The notes below the pieces were generated by a model, which was given only the letters and a program-made list of their open reading frames with translations, was not told the origin of the DNA and ran no database searches. A program made the position numbers and the translations under genes. 51,002 nucleotides of DNA from an uncultured Opitutia bacterium (lineage in GTDB: Bacteria; Verrucomicrobiota; Verrucomicrobiia; Opitutales; Opitutaceae), in the NCBI GenBank assembly GCA_903825285.1, contig CAIJZY010000049.1:1-51002 (forward strand), written 5' to 3'. Of this stretch, positions 24,731 through 33,394 are shown piece by piece (position 1 is the first letter of the stretch; each line of letters opens with the position of its first letter).

Positions 24731-25474
24731 TCAGGGGGCGAGGGGTTGCGGGCGGGGCCGGAGGGCGAGCCCGATGACGAGATTGTTGAACACGAAGGGA
24801 AGGAAAGGGAGCGGGAAGAAGCTGCGGGACTCGATCGTGAAGTAGGGGGTGAGCTCGGCGATGACCTCGTCGGCGAGATTGATGTGCTCGCGCCGATAGA
24901 ACCACGAGTAATCGCCGCCGTACAGCCGGCGGTAGACCCGCTCGGCGGAGAGCTTGCGGGCCAGCGTGTAGGCCGGGCTCCCCTCGCAGGGGATGACGAC
25001 GAGCAGCTGGCCGGTGCGGCGGTTGAGCAGGCGATAGGCTTCGTGCAGCGCGGCGGGGAGGTTGGGCAGGTGCTCGAGCACGTGCACTGCGATGATGCGG
25101 TCGAAGTAGCCGTCGGGAAAGGCGAAGGGCTGCTGGCAGTCGCCGATCACGGTCTGGACGCGCGGGTGGGCCCGGCGGATCTCGGCCGCCATGTTCTCCC
25201 GGAAGTCGTTCGCGTAATAGTTCGCCTCCTGCTCCGGCGTCAGGACCTCGAAGCGGAGGTGCTCGCCCAGTCCGGCGCCGATCTCGAGCGTGGTCTTGAA
25301 GCCCGGGTCCGAGTGCCGGACCGGAAACTCGTGGTTGAACTTCTCGATCAAGCCGTAGCGGCCCCGCCCGGCCAGCTCCTCGTGCCAGCGCTGCATGAAG
25401 TCATCGCTGATGCGCTGCTGGTCCGCCGTGAGGGCCGGCAGGAGCTTGGGCCATTTGCCGCCGGGGGGAGGCAT
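24731..25474 (-). CDS. Class I SAM-dependent methyltransferase
   Basis: A 247-residue methyltransferase. SAM-binding block TLEIGAGLGEHLRFE, then DCQQPFAFPDGYFDRIIAVHVLEHLPNL, the usual Methyltransf_11 arrangement. The C-terminus (FFPLPFLPFVFNNLVIGLAL) is hydrophobic and may touch the membrane. It lies 4 bases after the GtrB-type GT gene and 12 bases before the epimerase, so the three are probably co-expressed. Target sugar or lipid unknown. Confidence 0.87.
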   Translation of the reverse strand: MPPPGGKWPKLLPALTADQQRISDDFMQRWHEELAGRGRYGLIEKFNHEFPVRHSDPGFKTTLEIGAGLGEHLRFEVLTPEQEANYYANDFRENMAAEIRRAHPRVQTVIGDCQQPFAFPDGYFDRIIAVHVLEHLPNLPAALHEAYRLLNRRTGQLLVVIPCEGSPAYTLARKLSAERVYRRLYGGDYSWFYRREHINLADEVIAELTPYFTIESRSFFPLPFLPFVFNNLVIGLALRPRPQPLAP

Positions 25475-25478
25475 GCCG

Positions 25479-26420
25479 TCAGTCCTTGAAGCCCTCGGCG
25501 CGGTCCACGATGAACTTCGGCCGCGCGCGGACCTCCTCGTAGATGCGGCCGATGTATTCCCCGAGGATGCCGACGCTGATCAGCTGGATCCCGCCGAGGA
25601 AGAGGATCAGGATGACCATGGTGGGATTGCCGAGGGGGAAGGGGAACCCGCAGAGCTTCATGACCAGGTAAGCCAGGGCGATCAGGAAGGAGGCGATGGC
25701 GATGAAGAAACCGAGCTGCGTGCTGAGGGTGAGCGCGTAGGTGGAGAAGCAGAAGATGCCGTTGAAGCCGATCCGCAGCGAGCCGAGGAAGCGGTTGTAG
25801 TTCGTCTCGCCCGTGTGGCGCGGCGGCCGGTCGAAGGGGATGATGACCTGACGGAAGCCGACGACGGCGACCATGCCGCGCAGGAAGCCGTGGGACTCCT
25901 TCAGCTTCACGATCTCGGTCACCACGCGGCGCGACATCAGCCGGAAATCGCCCGTGTTCGGGGGAATCCGCACGTCGGCGATCTTGTCGATCACCTTGTA
26001 GCCCGTGGCCGCGATGAGCCGCTTGATCCACGGCTCGCCCGTGCGCTGGCGGCGCTGGGGCAGCACGACGTCGTAGCCCTCGCGCCACTTGGCGACCATC
26101 TCGTGCACGAGCTCCGGCGGGTCCTGGAGGTCCACGTCCATGACGATGGCCGCGTCGCCGCGGGAGTATTCCAGCCCCGCCAGCGTGGCCATGGGCTGGC
26201 CGAAGCGCCGGGAGAACCGCAGCAGCTTCACGCGCGGGTCGCCGGCGCGGGCCTCGAGGATGACTTCCTCCGTGCGGTCGGGCGACGGGTCCAGGGCGAA
26301 GATGATCTCATAGTCGTCGGTGAGTCCGGCGAGGACGCCGCGGATCTGCCGGAGGAACTCGGGGACGTTCCTTTCCTCCTTGTAGACCGGTACGACGATC
26401 GAGAGCTGCATGTACCTCAT
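25479..26420 (-). CDS. GtrB-type polyprenyl-phosphate glycosyltransferase (GT2)
   Basis: A 313-residue membrane GT2. LSIVVPVYKEERNVPEF starts the domain, FSRRFGQPMATLAGL and DVDLQDPPEL (metal site) follow, and two C-terminal helices (about residues 230-300) end in GILGEYIGRIYEE. This is the GtrB/DPM1/ArnC architecture. These enzymes load a hexose or other sugar onto undecaprenyl phosphate on the cytoplasmic side. A second ATG at 26411 (MQLSIVV) is an equally good start. The product would feed the ArnT-like enzymes in this locus and could be flipped by the GtrA-like protein at 20814-21221. Confidence 0.92.
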   Translation of the reverse strand: MRYMQLSIVVPVYKEERNVPEFLRQIRGVLAGLTDDYEIIFALDPSPDRTEEVILEARAGDPRVKLLRFSRRFGQPMATLAGLEYSRGDAAIVMDVDLQDPPELVHEMVAKWREGYDVVLPQRRQRTGEPWIKRLIAATGYKVIDKIADVRIPPNTGDFRLMSRRVVTEIVKLKESHGFLRGMVAVVGFRQVIIPFDRPPRHTGETNYNRFLGSLRIGFNGIFCFSTYALTLSTQLGFFIAIASFLIALAYLVMKLCGFPFPLGNPTMVILILFLGGIQLISVGILGEYIGRIYEEVRARPKFIVDRAEGFKD

Positions 26421-26568
26421 TCAACGCGGATTCAGCCGAAAAAATCAACTCCGGCATTGCGGGCACTTTACCAGTTGGTCGTTGATTGAAGGCCGAGAGA
26501 GGACGGGGCACTGATCGGACGCGCCATTTACGTCATGGCAGGTGAGACGGGCTCACGTCGCCCACCGC

Positions 26569-27592
26569 TCACTGCCGCGTGAACACCAAAATGTGCCACT
26601 CTGGAAGGACGGTTTTCCCGTCCGCGGCGTGCACCGGACGTTCTTCCATGGTCTTAAAACCCAGGCTGTAGGCCCGGGCAGCAAGTTTGCTGCGTTGGGG
26701 TACTACGAATACCGACTCCAGAAAGACTAAGCGATTGACTGAATGCAGGTCGCTGGTCTCCAAGTTCGGCAGCAGGACAATCTGGTTGGGAATCGGGCGG
26801 GTGAAAGTCAGGGATGCACTGGCGATGAAATCGTAGGCCAGCACGACATCATCTGACCGCAGATTGCGTGAAAGCTCAGCGGCCCACACTCGCCAAGCTA
26901 TCTGTCGTGGAAGTCGACTGCGCGATGATCGGCGGCGAGATCAAGGTCAAGCCGCAGGCAATTAGAGATGCGTTCGGGGAGAAATCGATCAGCCGGCAGA
27001 GCCGATAGGCCGCAATTCCCGTGATCGCCCAGGCGAGGAGATTGAAGAAATTGAGACATTGGAAAGGCGGGCTGTAGACGAGACAGAACAACTGCAGCAG
27101 ATTATAATTGAATGGCAGGTAGACCTGCCGCAGGTCCGGCGCCAGGAAATGCGCCAGACTGCCCTGGCCGAGGTAATACATGACCCGGGGTAGGTGGTAC
27201 GCGAGGGCATCGGGGGAGCTGGGCTGATACGTGGATGCAACCGCAATGCTGCCGAGTGCCAGCGCCGCCGTGACCAAGGAGAATGCTCCCAGTAACCATG
27301 GATTGATCCTGGATGCTTTGGCAGAGACTGGGGAGACGGACGGTATCGGCGCGGGACGGACTCTGAATAAAACGCTGCAAATCAGGCCCGCAATCGCCGC
27401 CGAGGTCCCGAGAAACCAGAGCGGGTCATCCAATCGGTGAAGCCGGGAGAGCAACAGGCTGGTGGCGACAACATTGCCCCAAGCCAGCATGGTTGCGGCC
27501 AAGAGTTGGTCGGCCGCCGGTCGCACCAAGCGCCGGGCGCTCCCGAGCGACGTCCAGGTCAGTACGACGCAGTGGAGGAGGAAAAGATCCAT
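26569..27592 (-). pseudogene. Internally deleted copy of a large membrane glycosyltransferase gene
   Basis: Two fragments in different frames. The first (27592-26876) encodes 238 residues that match, in order, the start of the 950-residue protein at 30541-33393 (for example LLAATMLAWGNVVATSLLL, AYHLPRVMYYLGQGSLAHF, FNYNLLQLFCLVYSPPFQCLN) and then stops at VGR. The second (26889-26569) encodes about 106 residues of a soluble C-terminal part (DVVLAYDFIASASLTF ... PEWHILVFTRQ) in another frame. The simplest reading is that a full-length gene lost its middle, leaving a frameshift at about 26880. Neither half should work as a transferase. The C-terminal part does not visibly match the 950-residue paralogue, so it may derive from a shorter ArnT-like relative. 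Confidence 0.75.
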
Positions 27593-27695
27593 GCTTGGGG
27601 CGCTCTTTGCTGGATAAAATCCCCATGAGCTATTGCCAGAGGGGCCCGAAGTGTCGAGGGATCAATTCGGGTTCTACCAGAGCAGTCTCCTACGA

Positions 27696-28283
27696 TCATC
27701 CAGTCAGCGTTTGCTTGGCGAGCGCGGCAAAACTGTTCAGGCCGAATTGGAACGCACGATAGGTTTCGCATGCCAGCCCATATTTTTTCGCCAGATCCTC
27801 AATGTCGGCACGGCTGTAGTAGTGCTTGTGGTCGGCGATCTCCGGCCCCGAGATAATTTTCAGCTTGAAGGCGAGAAACTCGAGCAGGGGCCGTGACGCC
27901 GGTGTCGGGGTCGTGAGGAGGATGCGGCCATCGTCTTTCAGAATGCGACGGAACTCGGCGAACAGCGGCCCGACCAGATCGAGTGGGATGTGCTCGATGA
28001 CTGCCAAAATGGTGATTTGGTCGAAGGATCGATCGGCGAAGTCAAAGCGGTCCTTGAAATGAAAACGCTGGATTTCGAGATTCGCCGCCGGTCGGTCGGG
28101 CGCGGCATCATAGTCCAGGCCAATGCCGAGTTTGATGTCCGGCTGCACCGAGCGCAGGAACAGCGCCTGGTGGCCGCAGCCGAAATCCATCAGCGTGGTG
28201 CCCGGTCGGATAAAACGCCGGACAATGCCCGAGCGCCAGCGGCAGATGAACAGGTCCAACGCATTGAAATCCTTTGTGCCCAC
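27696..28283 (-). CDS. Class I SAM-dependent methyltransferase (short)
   Basis: A 195-residue methyltransferase with a GTG start (28283-28281). SAM motif LMDFGCGHQALFLRS, acidic loop GIGLDYDAAP, and ILAVIEHIPLDLVGPLFAEF, then ILKDDGRILLTTPT. It is short for the class but has a complete fold. It follows the GT2 gene with a 27-base gap, so the pair may modify a lipid-linked sugar or precursor. Base composition is lower than at the edges of the locus. Confidence 0.85.
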   Translation of the reverse strand: MGTKDFNALDLFICRWRSGIVRRFIRPGTTLMDFGCGHQALFLRSVQPDIKLGIGLDYDAAPDRPAANLEIQRFHFKDRFDFADRSFDQITILAVIEHIPLDLVGPLFAEFRRILKDDGRILLTTPTPASRPLLEFLAFKLKIISGPEIADHKHYYSRADIEDLAKKYGLACETYRAFQFGLNSFAALAKQTLTG

Positions 28284-28310
28284 GGGTGATCGGTGGTTTG
28301 CGCGGTGGGT

Positions 28311-29249
28311 TTACCGCTTGATGCGTTTGATCACCACGCGCTCGAGCTCCAGGAATCGCTGGTTGACCGAGCTGAGCACCAGGCCGAGGGACAGGCTCAT
28401 GAAGGCCAGCATGCTGCATGCAATAGAGACAATGGCACAGGCGCGGCTCGCAACATACCGATGCAGGACCAACTCCGTGAACGGAAGCGCGCCGGTCCCC
28501 AGGGCCACGAGCAGCAGGATGAGAAATATCGAGCCGAAGAGTGTCAGTGGCTTGTAGGCCCGCAGTAACAGGAACAATCGGAGCAGCACGCGGATGCCGT
28601 CAGGGATGGTGCGGAGCTTGGAAAAGCTCCCGGCGGGGCGTTCACCATAGGGCGCTTCGATTTCTCGGACCACCATGCCGCGGTAGAGGCTTTGCACGGT
28701 CAGCTCGGTCTCGACGTCAAAGCCCCGGGATGTGATGGGGATGGAGCGCGCGCATTCCCTGGTGAACGCCCGGTAGCCCGAGAAGATGTCTGAGATGTTG
28801 GCTCCAAATATTCGGTTGATGATGCTGCAGACCATTTGGTTGCCCGCGACGTGGAACTTGCGGAAGGATTTGTCGGTGTACTGCTCCAGGCGGGCCGCGA
28901 CCACCATATCGGCATCGCCAGCCAGAATGGGCGCGAGCAGTCGGTGCACCGCGCTGGCATCGTAGGTGCCATCGCCGTCAATCATGACGATGATGTCGGC
29001 ATCCACGGCCTCGAACAGCGTGGCGACGACGTAGCCTTTGCCCTGCTTCTTTTCACGAATGACAGTGGCGCCAGCGGCACGCGCGAATTCCGCGGTGCGA
29101 TCAGTGCAATTGTTGTCGAAGACGTAAATTGCGGCCTGCGGCAGCTGAGCCCGAAATTCGGTCACTACCTGCGTGATGGTCTTTTCCTCCTGATAGCAGG
29201 GAATCGTGATCGCGATGCTGGGAGCGGGGGTGGAACTCAGGTTGGCCAT
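28311..29249 (-). CDS. GT2 glycosyltransferase with C-terminal membrane helices
   Basis: A 312-residue protein. The GT2 core is IAITIPCYQEEKTI, VFDNNCTDRT and VMIDGDGTYDASAV (metal site), with GYRAFTRECARSIP and GFDVETELTVQSL. Two hydrophobic segments at about residues 235-290 anchor it in the membrane. This is the DPM1/AglD-like architecture used to make polyprenyl-phosphate sugars, so it may provide a second lipid-linked donor besides that from the GtrB-type enzyme. A 131-base gap upstream contains TAAAAT as a possible -10, without a clear -35. Confidence 0.9.
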   Translation of the reverse strand: MANLSSTPAPSIAITIPCYQEEKTITQVVTEFRAQLPQAAIYVFDNNCTDRTAEFARAAGATVIREKKQGKGYVVATLFEAVDADIIVMIDGDGTYDASAVHRLLAPILAGDADMVVAARLEQYTDKSFRKFHVAGNQMVCSIINRIFGANISDIFSGYRAFTRECARSIPITSRGFDVETELTVQSLYRGMVVREIEAPYGERPAGSFSKLRTIPDGIRVLLRLFLLLRAYKPLTLFGSIFLILLLVALGTGALPFTELVLHRYVASRACAIVSIACSMLAFMSLSLGLVLSSVNQRFLELERVVIKRIKR

Positions 29250-29380
29250 GGGGTCACAAGCGACGGTGGGAGGGTGGTGGAAACCGACTGCGGCGGGTTC
29301 TCAAGGAGCCGATTTTATCGCGGCATGTCCACAGCGATTTGAGCGTCCGATGCGGGGGAGTGGAGGACGACCCGGCAGAG

Positions 29381-30544
29381 TCAGGAAATTTTTAACAGGA
29401 CCAGTCGGTGGCTCTGGACAAAGGCCAGCATCCGGGAGAGTCCATCGGTCACCCACGCGAGCACGAGGCAGGTGGTGGCGCAGATGATCACGATGAGCTC
29501 GGGCATCTCCCGGCACGAAGCCAACGCCTCGGCATAGCGCCACGCGCCGAAATAAAGCACCAGGATATGCCAAAGGTAGATTTCCAGCGTGTAACGGCCG
29601 AGGTAGCTGAGCACCGTGGCGCGCGGTGACCAACCCAGGGTGACCCCGGCGGACAAGCCGACGACGATGCTCAGGTCGTAGATCATCATCTCTGGGCGGA
29701 CGTACGCGAAATCCAGCCGGTTGAATTCGAAATGGGCTCCCATGGCCGCTCGGTCCATGAGGTGCACCCCGTTCCACGCCATGGCTCCTGCCGCCGCCAG
29801 CAGGGCGATGCCGCACGCGGCTTTCACCGTGCGGGCCGAAATCAGACTGGTCAGGCTGCGGAAGTGGAGCCCGGTGAAGAAATAGAATACCCAGAAGAGA
29901 ACATTGGGCCGGCCCCAGCTGTAATAATCCAAGGCGCCTCGATTGCACAGCACACCGATCGTGAGGTGCACAGCCAGCAGCAGCCCGGTTAGGCCGAGGG
30001 CGACATGTTCGACCCTGAGGATGGGGATAAGCCGATTGAGCCAGTGAGGCAGCGCCTTCAGGGCCGGTTGTAGGATATAAAGCTGCAGAATGAGCGGGAT
30101 GAAGTAGAGGGTGGGCTCGATGCCGTAGAGGCACAGGCGCTGCAGCAGCCAGGCGTAGCGGGACCGATAATCCGGCAAGCCCAACCACTCGGCGTGGTGA
30201 TTCAGCAGGAAAAAAGCGGCAAAACTCGCGATGAGGTAGGGGAATGCGATCCGCCAGAACCGCCCGCGGTAGTAATCGGCCAGCGACACCTGGGACCGTG
30301 AGGAGCCTGCCAGCAATCCGGAGAGGAAGACAAACATCGGCACGGCAAAGCTGAACACTTGGTTCAGGGCGAGGCCCAGATGAAAGGACGAACTCCACGC
30401 AAAGCCATCGGTGGTCACGAAGCTGCCGGCGAAATGGACGCAGACCACCCCGAAGATGCTCCAGCCGCGGAGCGTATCAATGTACGCATTGCGGACCGCA
30501 CCGGTCGATCCGCGCCCGTCCTGTGATGGCTGCACGGCGCTCAT
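29381..30544 (-). CDS. Acyltransferase-3 family membrane O-acyltransferase
   Basis: A 387-residue polytopic protein with the family's N-terminal pattern AYIDTLRGWSIFGVVCVHFAG (Arg and His about ten residues apart) and about ten helices. GRYTLEIYLWHILVLYFG near the C-terminus is also typical. OafA/NodX-type proteins add acetyl or other acyl groups to surface glycans. Its ATG overlaps the stop of the 950-residue membrane protein gene (ATGA). With the MBOAT unit at 16219-18740 the locus thus has two independent acylation systems. Confidence 0.92.
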   Translation of the reverse strand: MSAVQPSQDGRGSTGAVRNAYIDTLRGWSIFGVVCVHFAGSFVTTDGFAWSSSFHLGLALNQVFSFAVPMFVFLSGLLAGSSRSQVSLADYYRGRFWRIAFPYLIASFAAFFLLNHHAEWLGLPDYRSRYAWLLQRLCLYGIEPTLYFIPLILQLYILQPALKALPHWLNRLIPILRVEHVALGLTGLLLAVHLTIGVLCNRGALDYYSWGRPNVLFWVFYFFTGLHFRSLTSLISARTVKAACGIALLAAAGAMAWNGVHLMDRAAMGAHFEFNRLDFAYVRPEMMIYDLSIVVGLSAGVTLGWSPRATVLSYLGRYTLEIYLWHILVLYFGAWRYAEALASCREMPELIVIICATTCLVLAWVTDGLSRMLAFVQSHRLVLLKIS

Positions 30545-33393
30545 GGGTTTCTGATGCCTTCCACCCGCAGGCTCCGGAACACGTAATAGTAGGGCGCAGA
30601 GTCGGGCAGGGTATCGAGGCGGCGCCTAATATTCAGCGTGCGGGTCTCGTGCCGCCCAAACATTTCCCAGTGATCCTTGGCCCCTTTCTCCAGCGGGGTT
30701 TTTTCGGCGACGAGCGAAGCCTTCACGTCTGGATAGCGCTCGAGGTAGTCCAGCCAGTCTGGCTCAGATCCGACGATCACATTCCTGAATTCCAGGATAT
30801 TTTTCCCCGGCTGGGGCGTGAGGGTGATGTTTTCGTTGAGCCAGGAAGTGCGTCCCTCGAGATGATAGTTCTTTATGACTTGGCCGTTCAGCACCAAGTC
30901 CACCGAGGCACTGTCCCTCACGTGCAGTCTGAGGCCAAAGGTGAGTTGCAGTCGTCCGACATGGCTATTGGCCGGTATTTCCAGCCGGACCACGGGGGCT
31001 TTGGCCCACCGAATCACCGGCAGGTCCCATTGCGGGTAGGGTCCCTCGGCGGCGGCAAGACCCGTAGTGACAATCTGGGTCTTGGGTTCTCCCGGGACCA
31101 AGTTCTCCGCGAAGACCGACACGGGATCCTGCGGGGCCGGTTCCTCGGGAGGGAGATCCCGGAAAAGATAAGGAATATCGATGGCCCCAACCTCCTTCCC
31201 GCTAGACTGGTCTTGGGCCCTGACCGTGAATCTCTGAAAGGGACGGATCACCGACGCCTTGGCTTCACCCGTGGAGCTGAAGGTGGCCAGTGTTTCGGAG
31301 GTGTTGTCGGTGTAATCCACGCCCACCCGCAAGCGGACTTGGTCCGGCACGTTGAGCCCTGCGACCTTGATGCGGAGGTCCTTGTAGCGGTTGGGATCGC
31401 GTGGCCCGTAGTAAAGGCTGACGAGGACATGCCGATCCGCCTCATTGGACATGACCTGATCCGGGTGTGGCACGAGCCCGTAGTAGTCCAGCGCGGGCTG
31501 ACCGACGCCGATGGTGCCGAGGAATTCAACCCCGGCCGTCCGTTTGGTGGGGATGGCAACTGTGGTAAATGACGAGAGCTGTTCGATGTTGCTGTAGGCG
31601 ACCTTCCGGGGGAAGGCCCATTCAGAGAATACATTGTACGCGGAGGCATCCACCTTGGCGAAGGCGGTGAATCGTTGATTCCGTCCTAGGGTCATAAGGA
31701 GGAAAATGCGCTCGTTGCCGTCAGTGGAGTCTATGTTGATGCGGGGTTGACCGCTCAGACGCTGCACCATGGTTGGAGGCAAGGAGGGAAGGGCCTGCGG
31801 CGGAGGCTGTCCGGCCCAGAGTGGCGCATAGGGACGGCTCGTGTTTTGGAACAGGTAGACGCCGGCCATCCAGAGGGCGCTGAGGACCAAGGCGGAGAGC
31901 ACATAGCGTGTGCCACGCCTAAACGGGGCGCTGGCCCAACCCGCTTCCACCACCGGTGCGAGGCAAGGGCTCATCACGAGAATCGCAGGCACAAAGTATC
32001 GCTGATTGTAGAGCGACCACTTGTTCAGGAAGAAATAGGTCACGAACCAGCCAAGGCCCAGGGCGGCCAGCCATAGCAGGGGCGCCGAGGTTTTACGTGG
32101 GCGAGCGAGGCAGAAGACCGCGCTCAGCAGGATGCAAGGCCCGGCAAATCCGTACCATACATGGTCCTCGTTCAGGTCGGGAGGAAAGAGGTAGAGCGGG
32201 GAGAAGGCATAGGCCGGGTTCCAATGGGGAAAGAAGGTCTGCTGGCCCCACGCGTTCAGCTGACCAGTGAACGTCATGTCAAAAGTGAATCGATGCAAAG
32301 GCTCGATGAACAACTGCAGCAGGTACGCTTCGGAGGTCTGGGCGACGCACCCCAGGGAGAATGGTCGGTTCAGCGTGAAGTCGTAGGTCTTGTTAAGCCA
32401 CTCACCTTTCTCGACAAAGTTGATGATCGCAAAAGGCGCGCAAAATGCGCCCGCGATCAGAGCCGGAATCAGCCAAGCGCGCGCGCCGGCGAAAAACTCC
32501 GCGAGTAGCCCTTTCCTCCAATGCTGATATGCCAGCAATGCTAGGATCAACCCGCCAACCGGGCCGAAGAACACGATGGTCAACTTGGCGCCGGCGGTCA
32601 ACCCGGCGGCCAGTCCGGCCAGCAACGCGTCGCGTGCCTGGCGCGACGCACGCCAGCGCAGCGCAAACACCAAGGCGCACAGAAGCCCCGCCCCGGTGGG
32701 CAGGTCATTCGTGGTGGCCGTAGCCTGCGCGAGCACCTGCGTGGAGGTGAGCGCCAGCCAGCAGGCGATCAGCGAGGCCGACGCGGCACATCCGGCCAGA
32801 CGGCAAAGGCGATAGACGGCCAGGCCGGCGGTCAGCCAGGCAGTGAGGTTGATGAAATTGAGGCACTGCAACGGCGGGCTGTAGATCTCACAATAGAGCT
32901 GGAGCAGGTTGAAATTGAACGGAAAGTAGATCTGCCGGGGATTGCCCGTGTCAAAGTGCCCCAGCGTGTTCTGCCCGAGATAAAACATCCCCCGCGGCAG
33001 GTGGTACGTAAGGGAGTCGTAATTGTTGGGGACGTACGTGCTGCCGATTCGCAGGCTCGCGTAGGTGATGGGAAGCAGGGTCAGGAAAAATAACGCGAGC
33101 ATCCAAGGCAGTGGCGCGGCGTCGGCCGTAGGGTCTGTACGGGCCTCGGTCTCTGGTTGTACGACTCGCAGCAGCAGCCATGTGGCGAGGGCAAGGATCA
33201 GTGATGTCCGGAAGAACCAGGCGTTTTCGCCGAGACGGTGCAGGCTCGCCAGCAACAGGCTGGTGACCACGACATTGGCCCAGCCCAGCAGCAGGGTGGC
33301 CAGAATCCGGTCCATCGTGGAACGGACCAGTCGGTGTGTCGCGCCCAAGGACGCCCCGAGGAGGATGACCGTGTGTGCGAGGAAGAGAGCCAT
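30541..33393 (-). CDS. Large polytopic membrane glycosyltransferase with periplasmic C-terminal half
   Basis: A 950-residue protein. Residues 1-560 carry about twelve hydrophobic helices with an acidic first loop (VPNNYDSLTYHLPRGMFY) like that of ArnT/PMT-type enzymes. The remaining 390 residues are soluble and probably periplasmic, with a beta-rich segment (HVGRLQLTFGLRLHVRDSAS). Near the end, DYLERYPDVKA...HWEMFGRHETR is the short repeat also present in the two double-GT proteins. It starts 1 base after the GT4-methyltransferase gene and overlaps the acyltransferase gene. A truncated relative is the pseudogene at 26569-27592. Function as a lipid-donor sugar transferase is inferred from layout. 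Confidence 0.82.
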   Translation of the reverse strand: MALFLAHTVILLGASLGATHRLVRSTMDRILATLLLGWANVVVTSLLLASLHRLGENAWFFRTSLILALATWLLLRVVQPETEARTDPTADAAPLPWMLALFFLTLLPITYASLRIGSTYVPNNYDSLTYHLPRGMFYLGQNTLGHFDTGNPRQIYFPFNFNLLQLYCEIYSPPLQCLNFINLTAWLTAGLAVYRLCRLAGCAASASLIACWLALTSTQVLAQATATTNDLPTGAGLLCALVFALRWRASRQARDALLAGLAAGLTAGAKLTIVFFGPVGGLILALLAYQHWRKGLLAEFFAGARAWLIPALIAGAFCAPFAIINFVEKGEWLNKTYDFTLNRPFSLGCVAQTSEAYLLQLFIEPLHRFTFDMTFTGQLNAWGQQTFFPHWNPAYAFSPLYLFPPDLNEDHVWYGFAGPCILLSAVFCLARPRKTSAPLLWLAALGLGWFVTYFFLNKWSLYNQRYFVPAILVMSPCLAPVVEAGWASAPFRRGTRYVLSALVLSALWMAGVYLFQNTSRPYAPLWAGQPPPQALPSLPPTMVQRLSGQPRINIDSTDGNERIFLLMTLGRNQRFTAFAKVDASAYNVFSEWAFPRKVAYSNIEQLSSFTTVAIPTKRTAGVEFLGTIGVGQPALDYYGLVPHPDQVMSNEADRHVLVSLYYGPRDPNRYKDLRIKVAGLNVPDQVRLRVGVDYTDNTSETLATFSSTGEAKASVIRPFQRFTVRAQDQSSGKEVGAIDIPYLFRDLPPEEPAPQDPVSVFAENLVPGEPKTQIVTTGLAAAEGPYPQWDLPVIRWAKAPVVRLEIPANSHVGRLQLTFGLRLHVRDSASVDLVLNGQVIKNYHLEGRTSWLNENITLTPQPGKNILEFRNVIVGSEPDWLDYLERYPDVKASLVAEKTPLEKGAKDHWEMFGRHETRTLNIRRRLDTLPDSAPYYYVFRSLRVEGIRNP

Positions 33394-33394
33394 G

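Noticed and set aside
26542-26556. GTGAG/CTCAC inverted repeat after the pseudogene
   Set aside because: Only a 5-base stem without a T-run; too weak to call a terminator.
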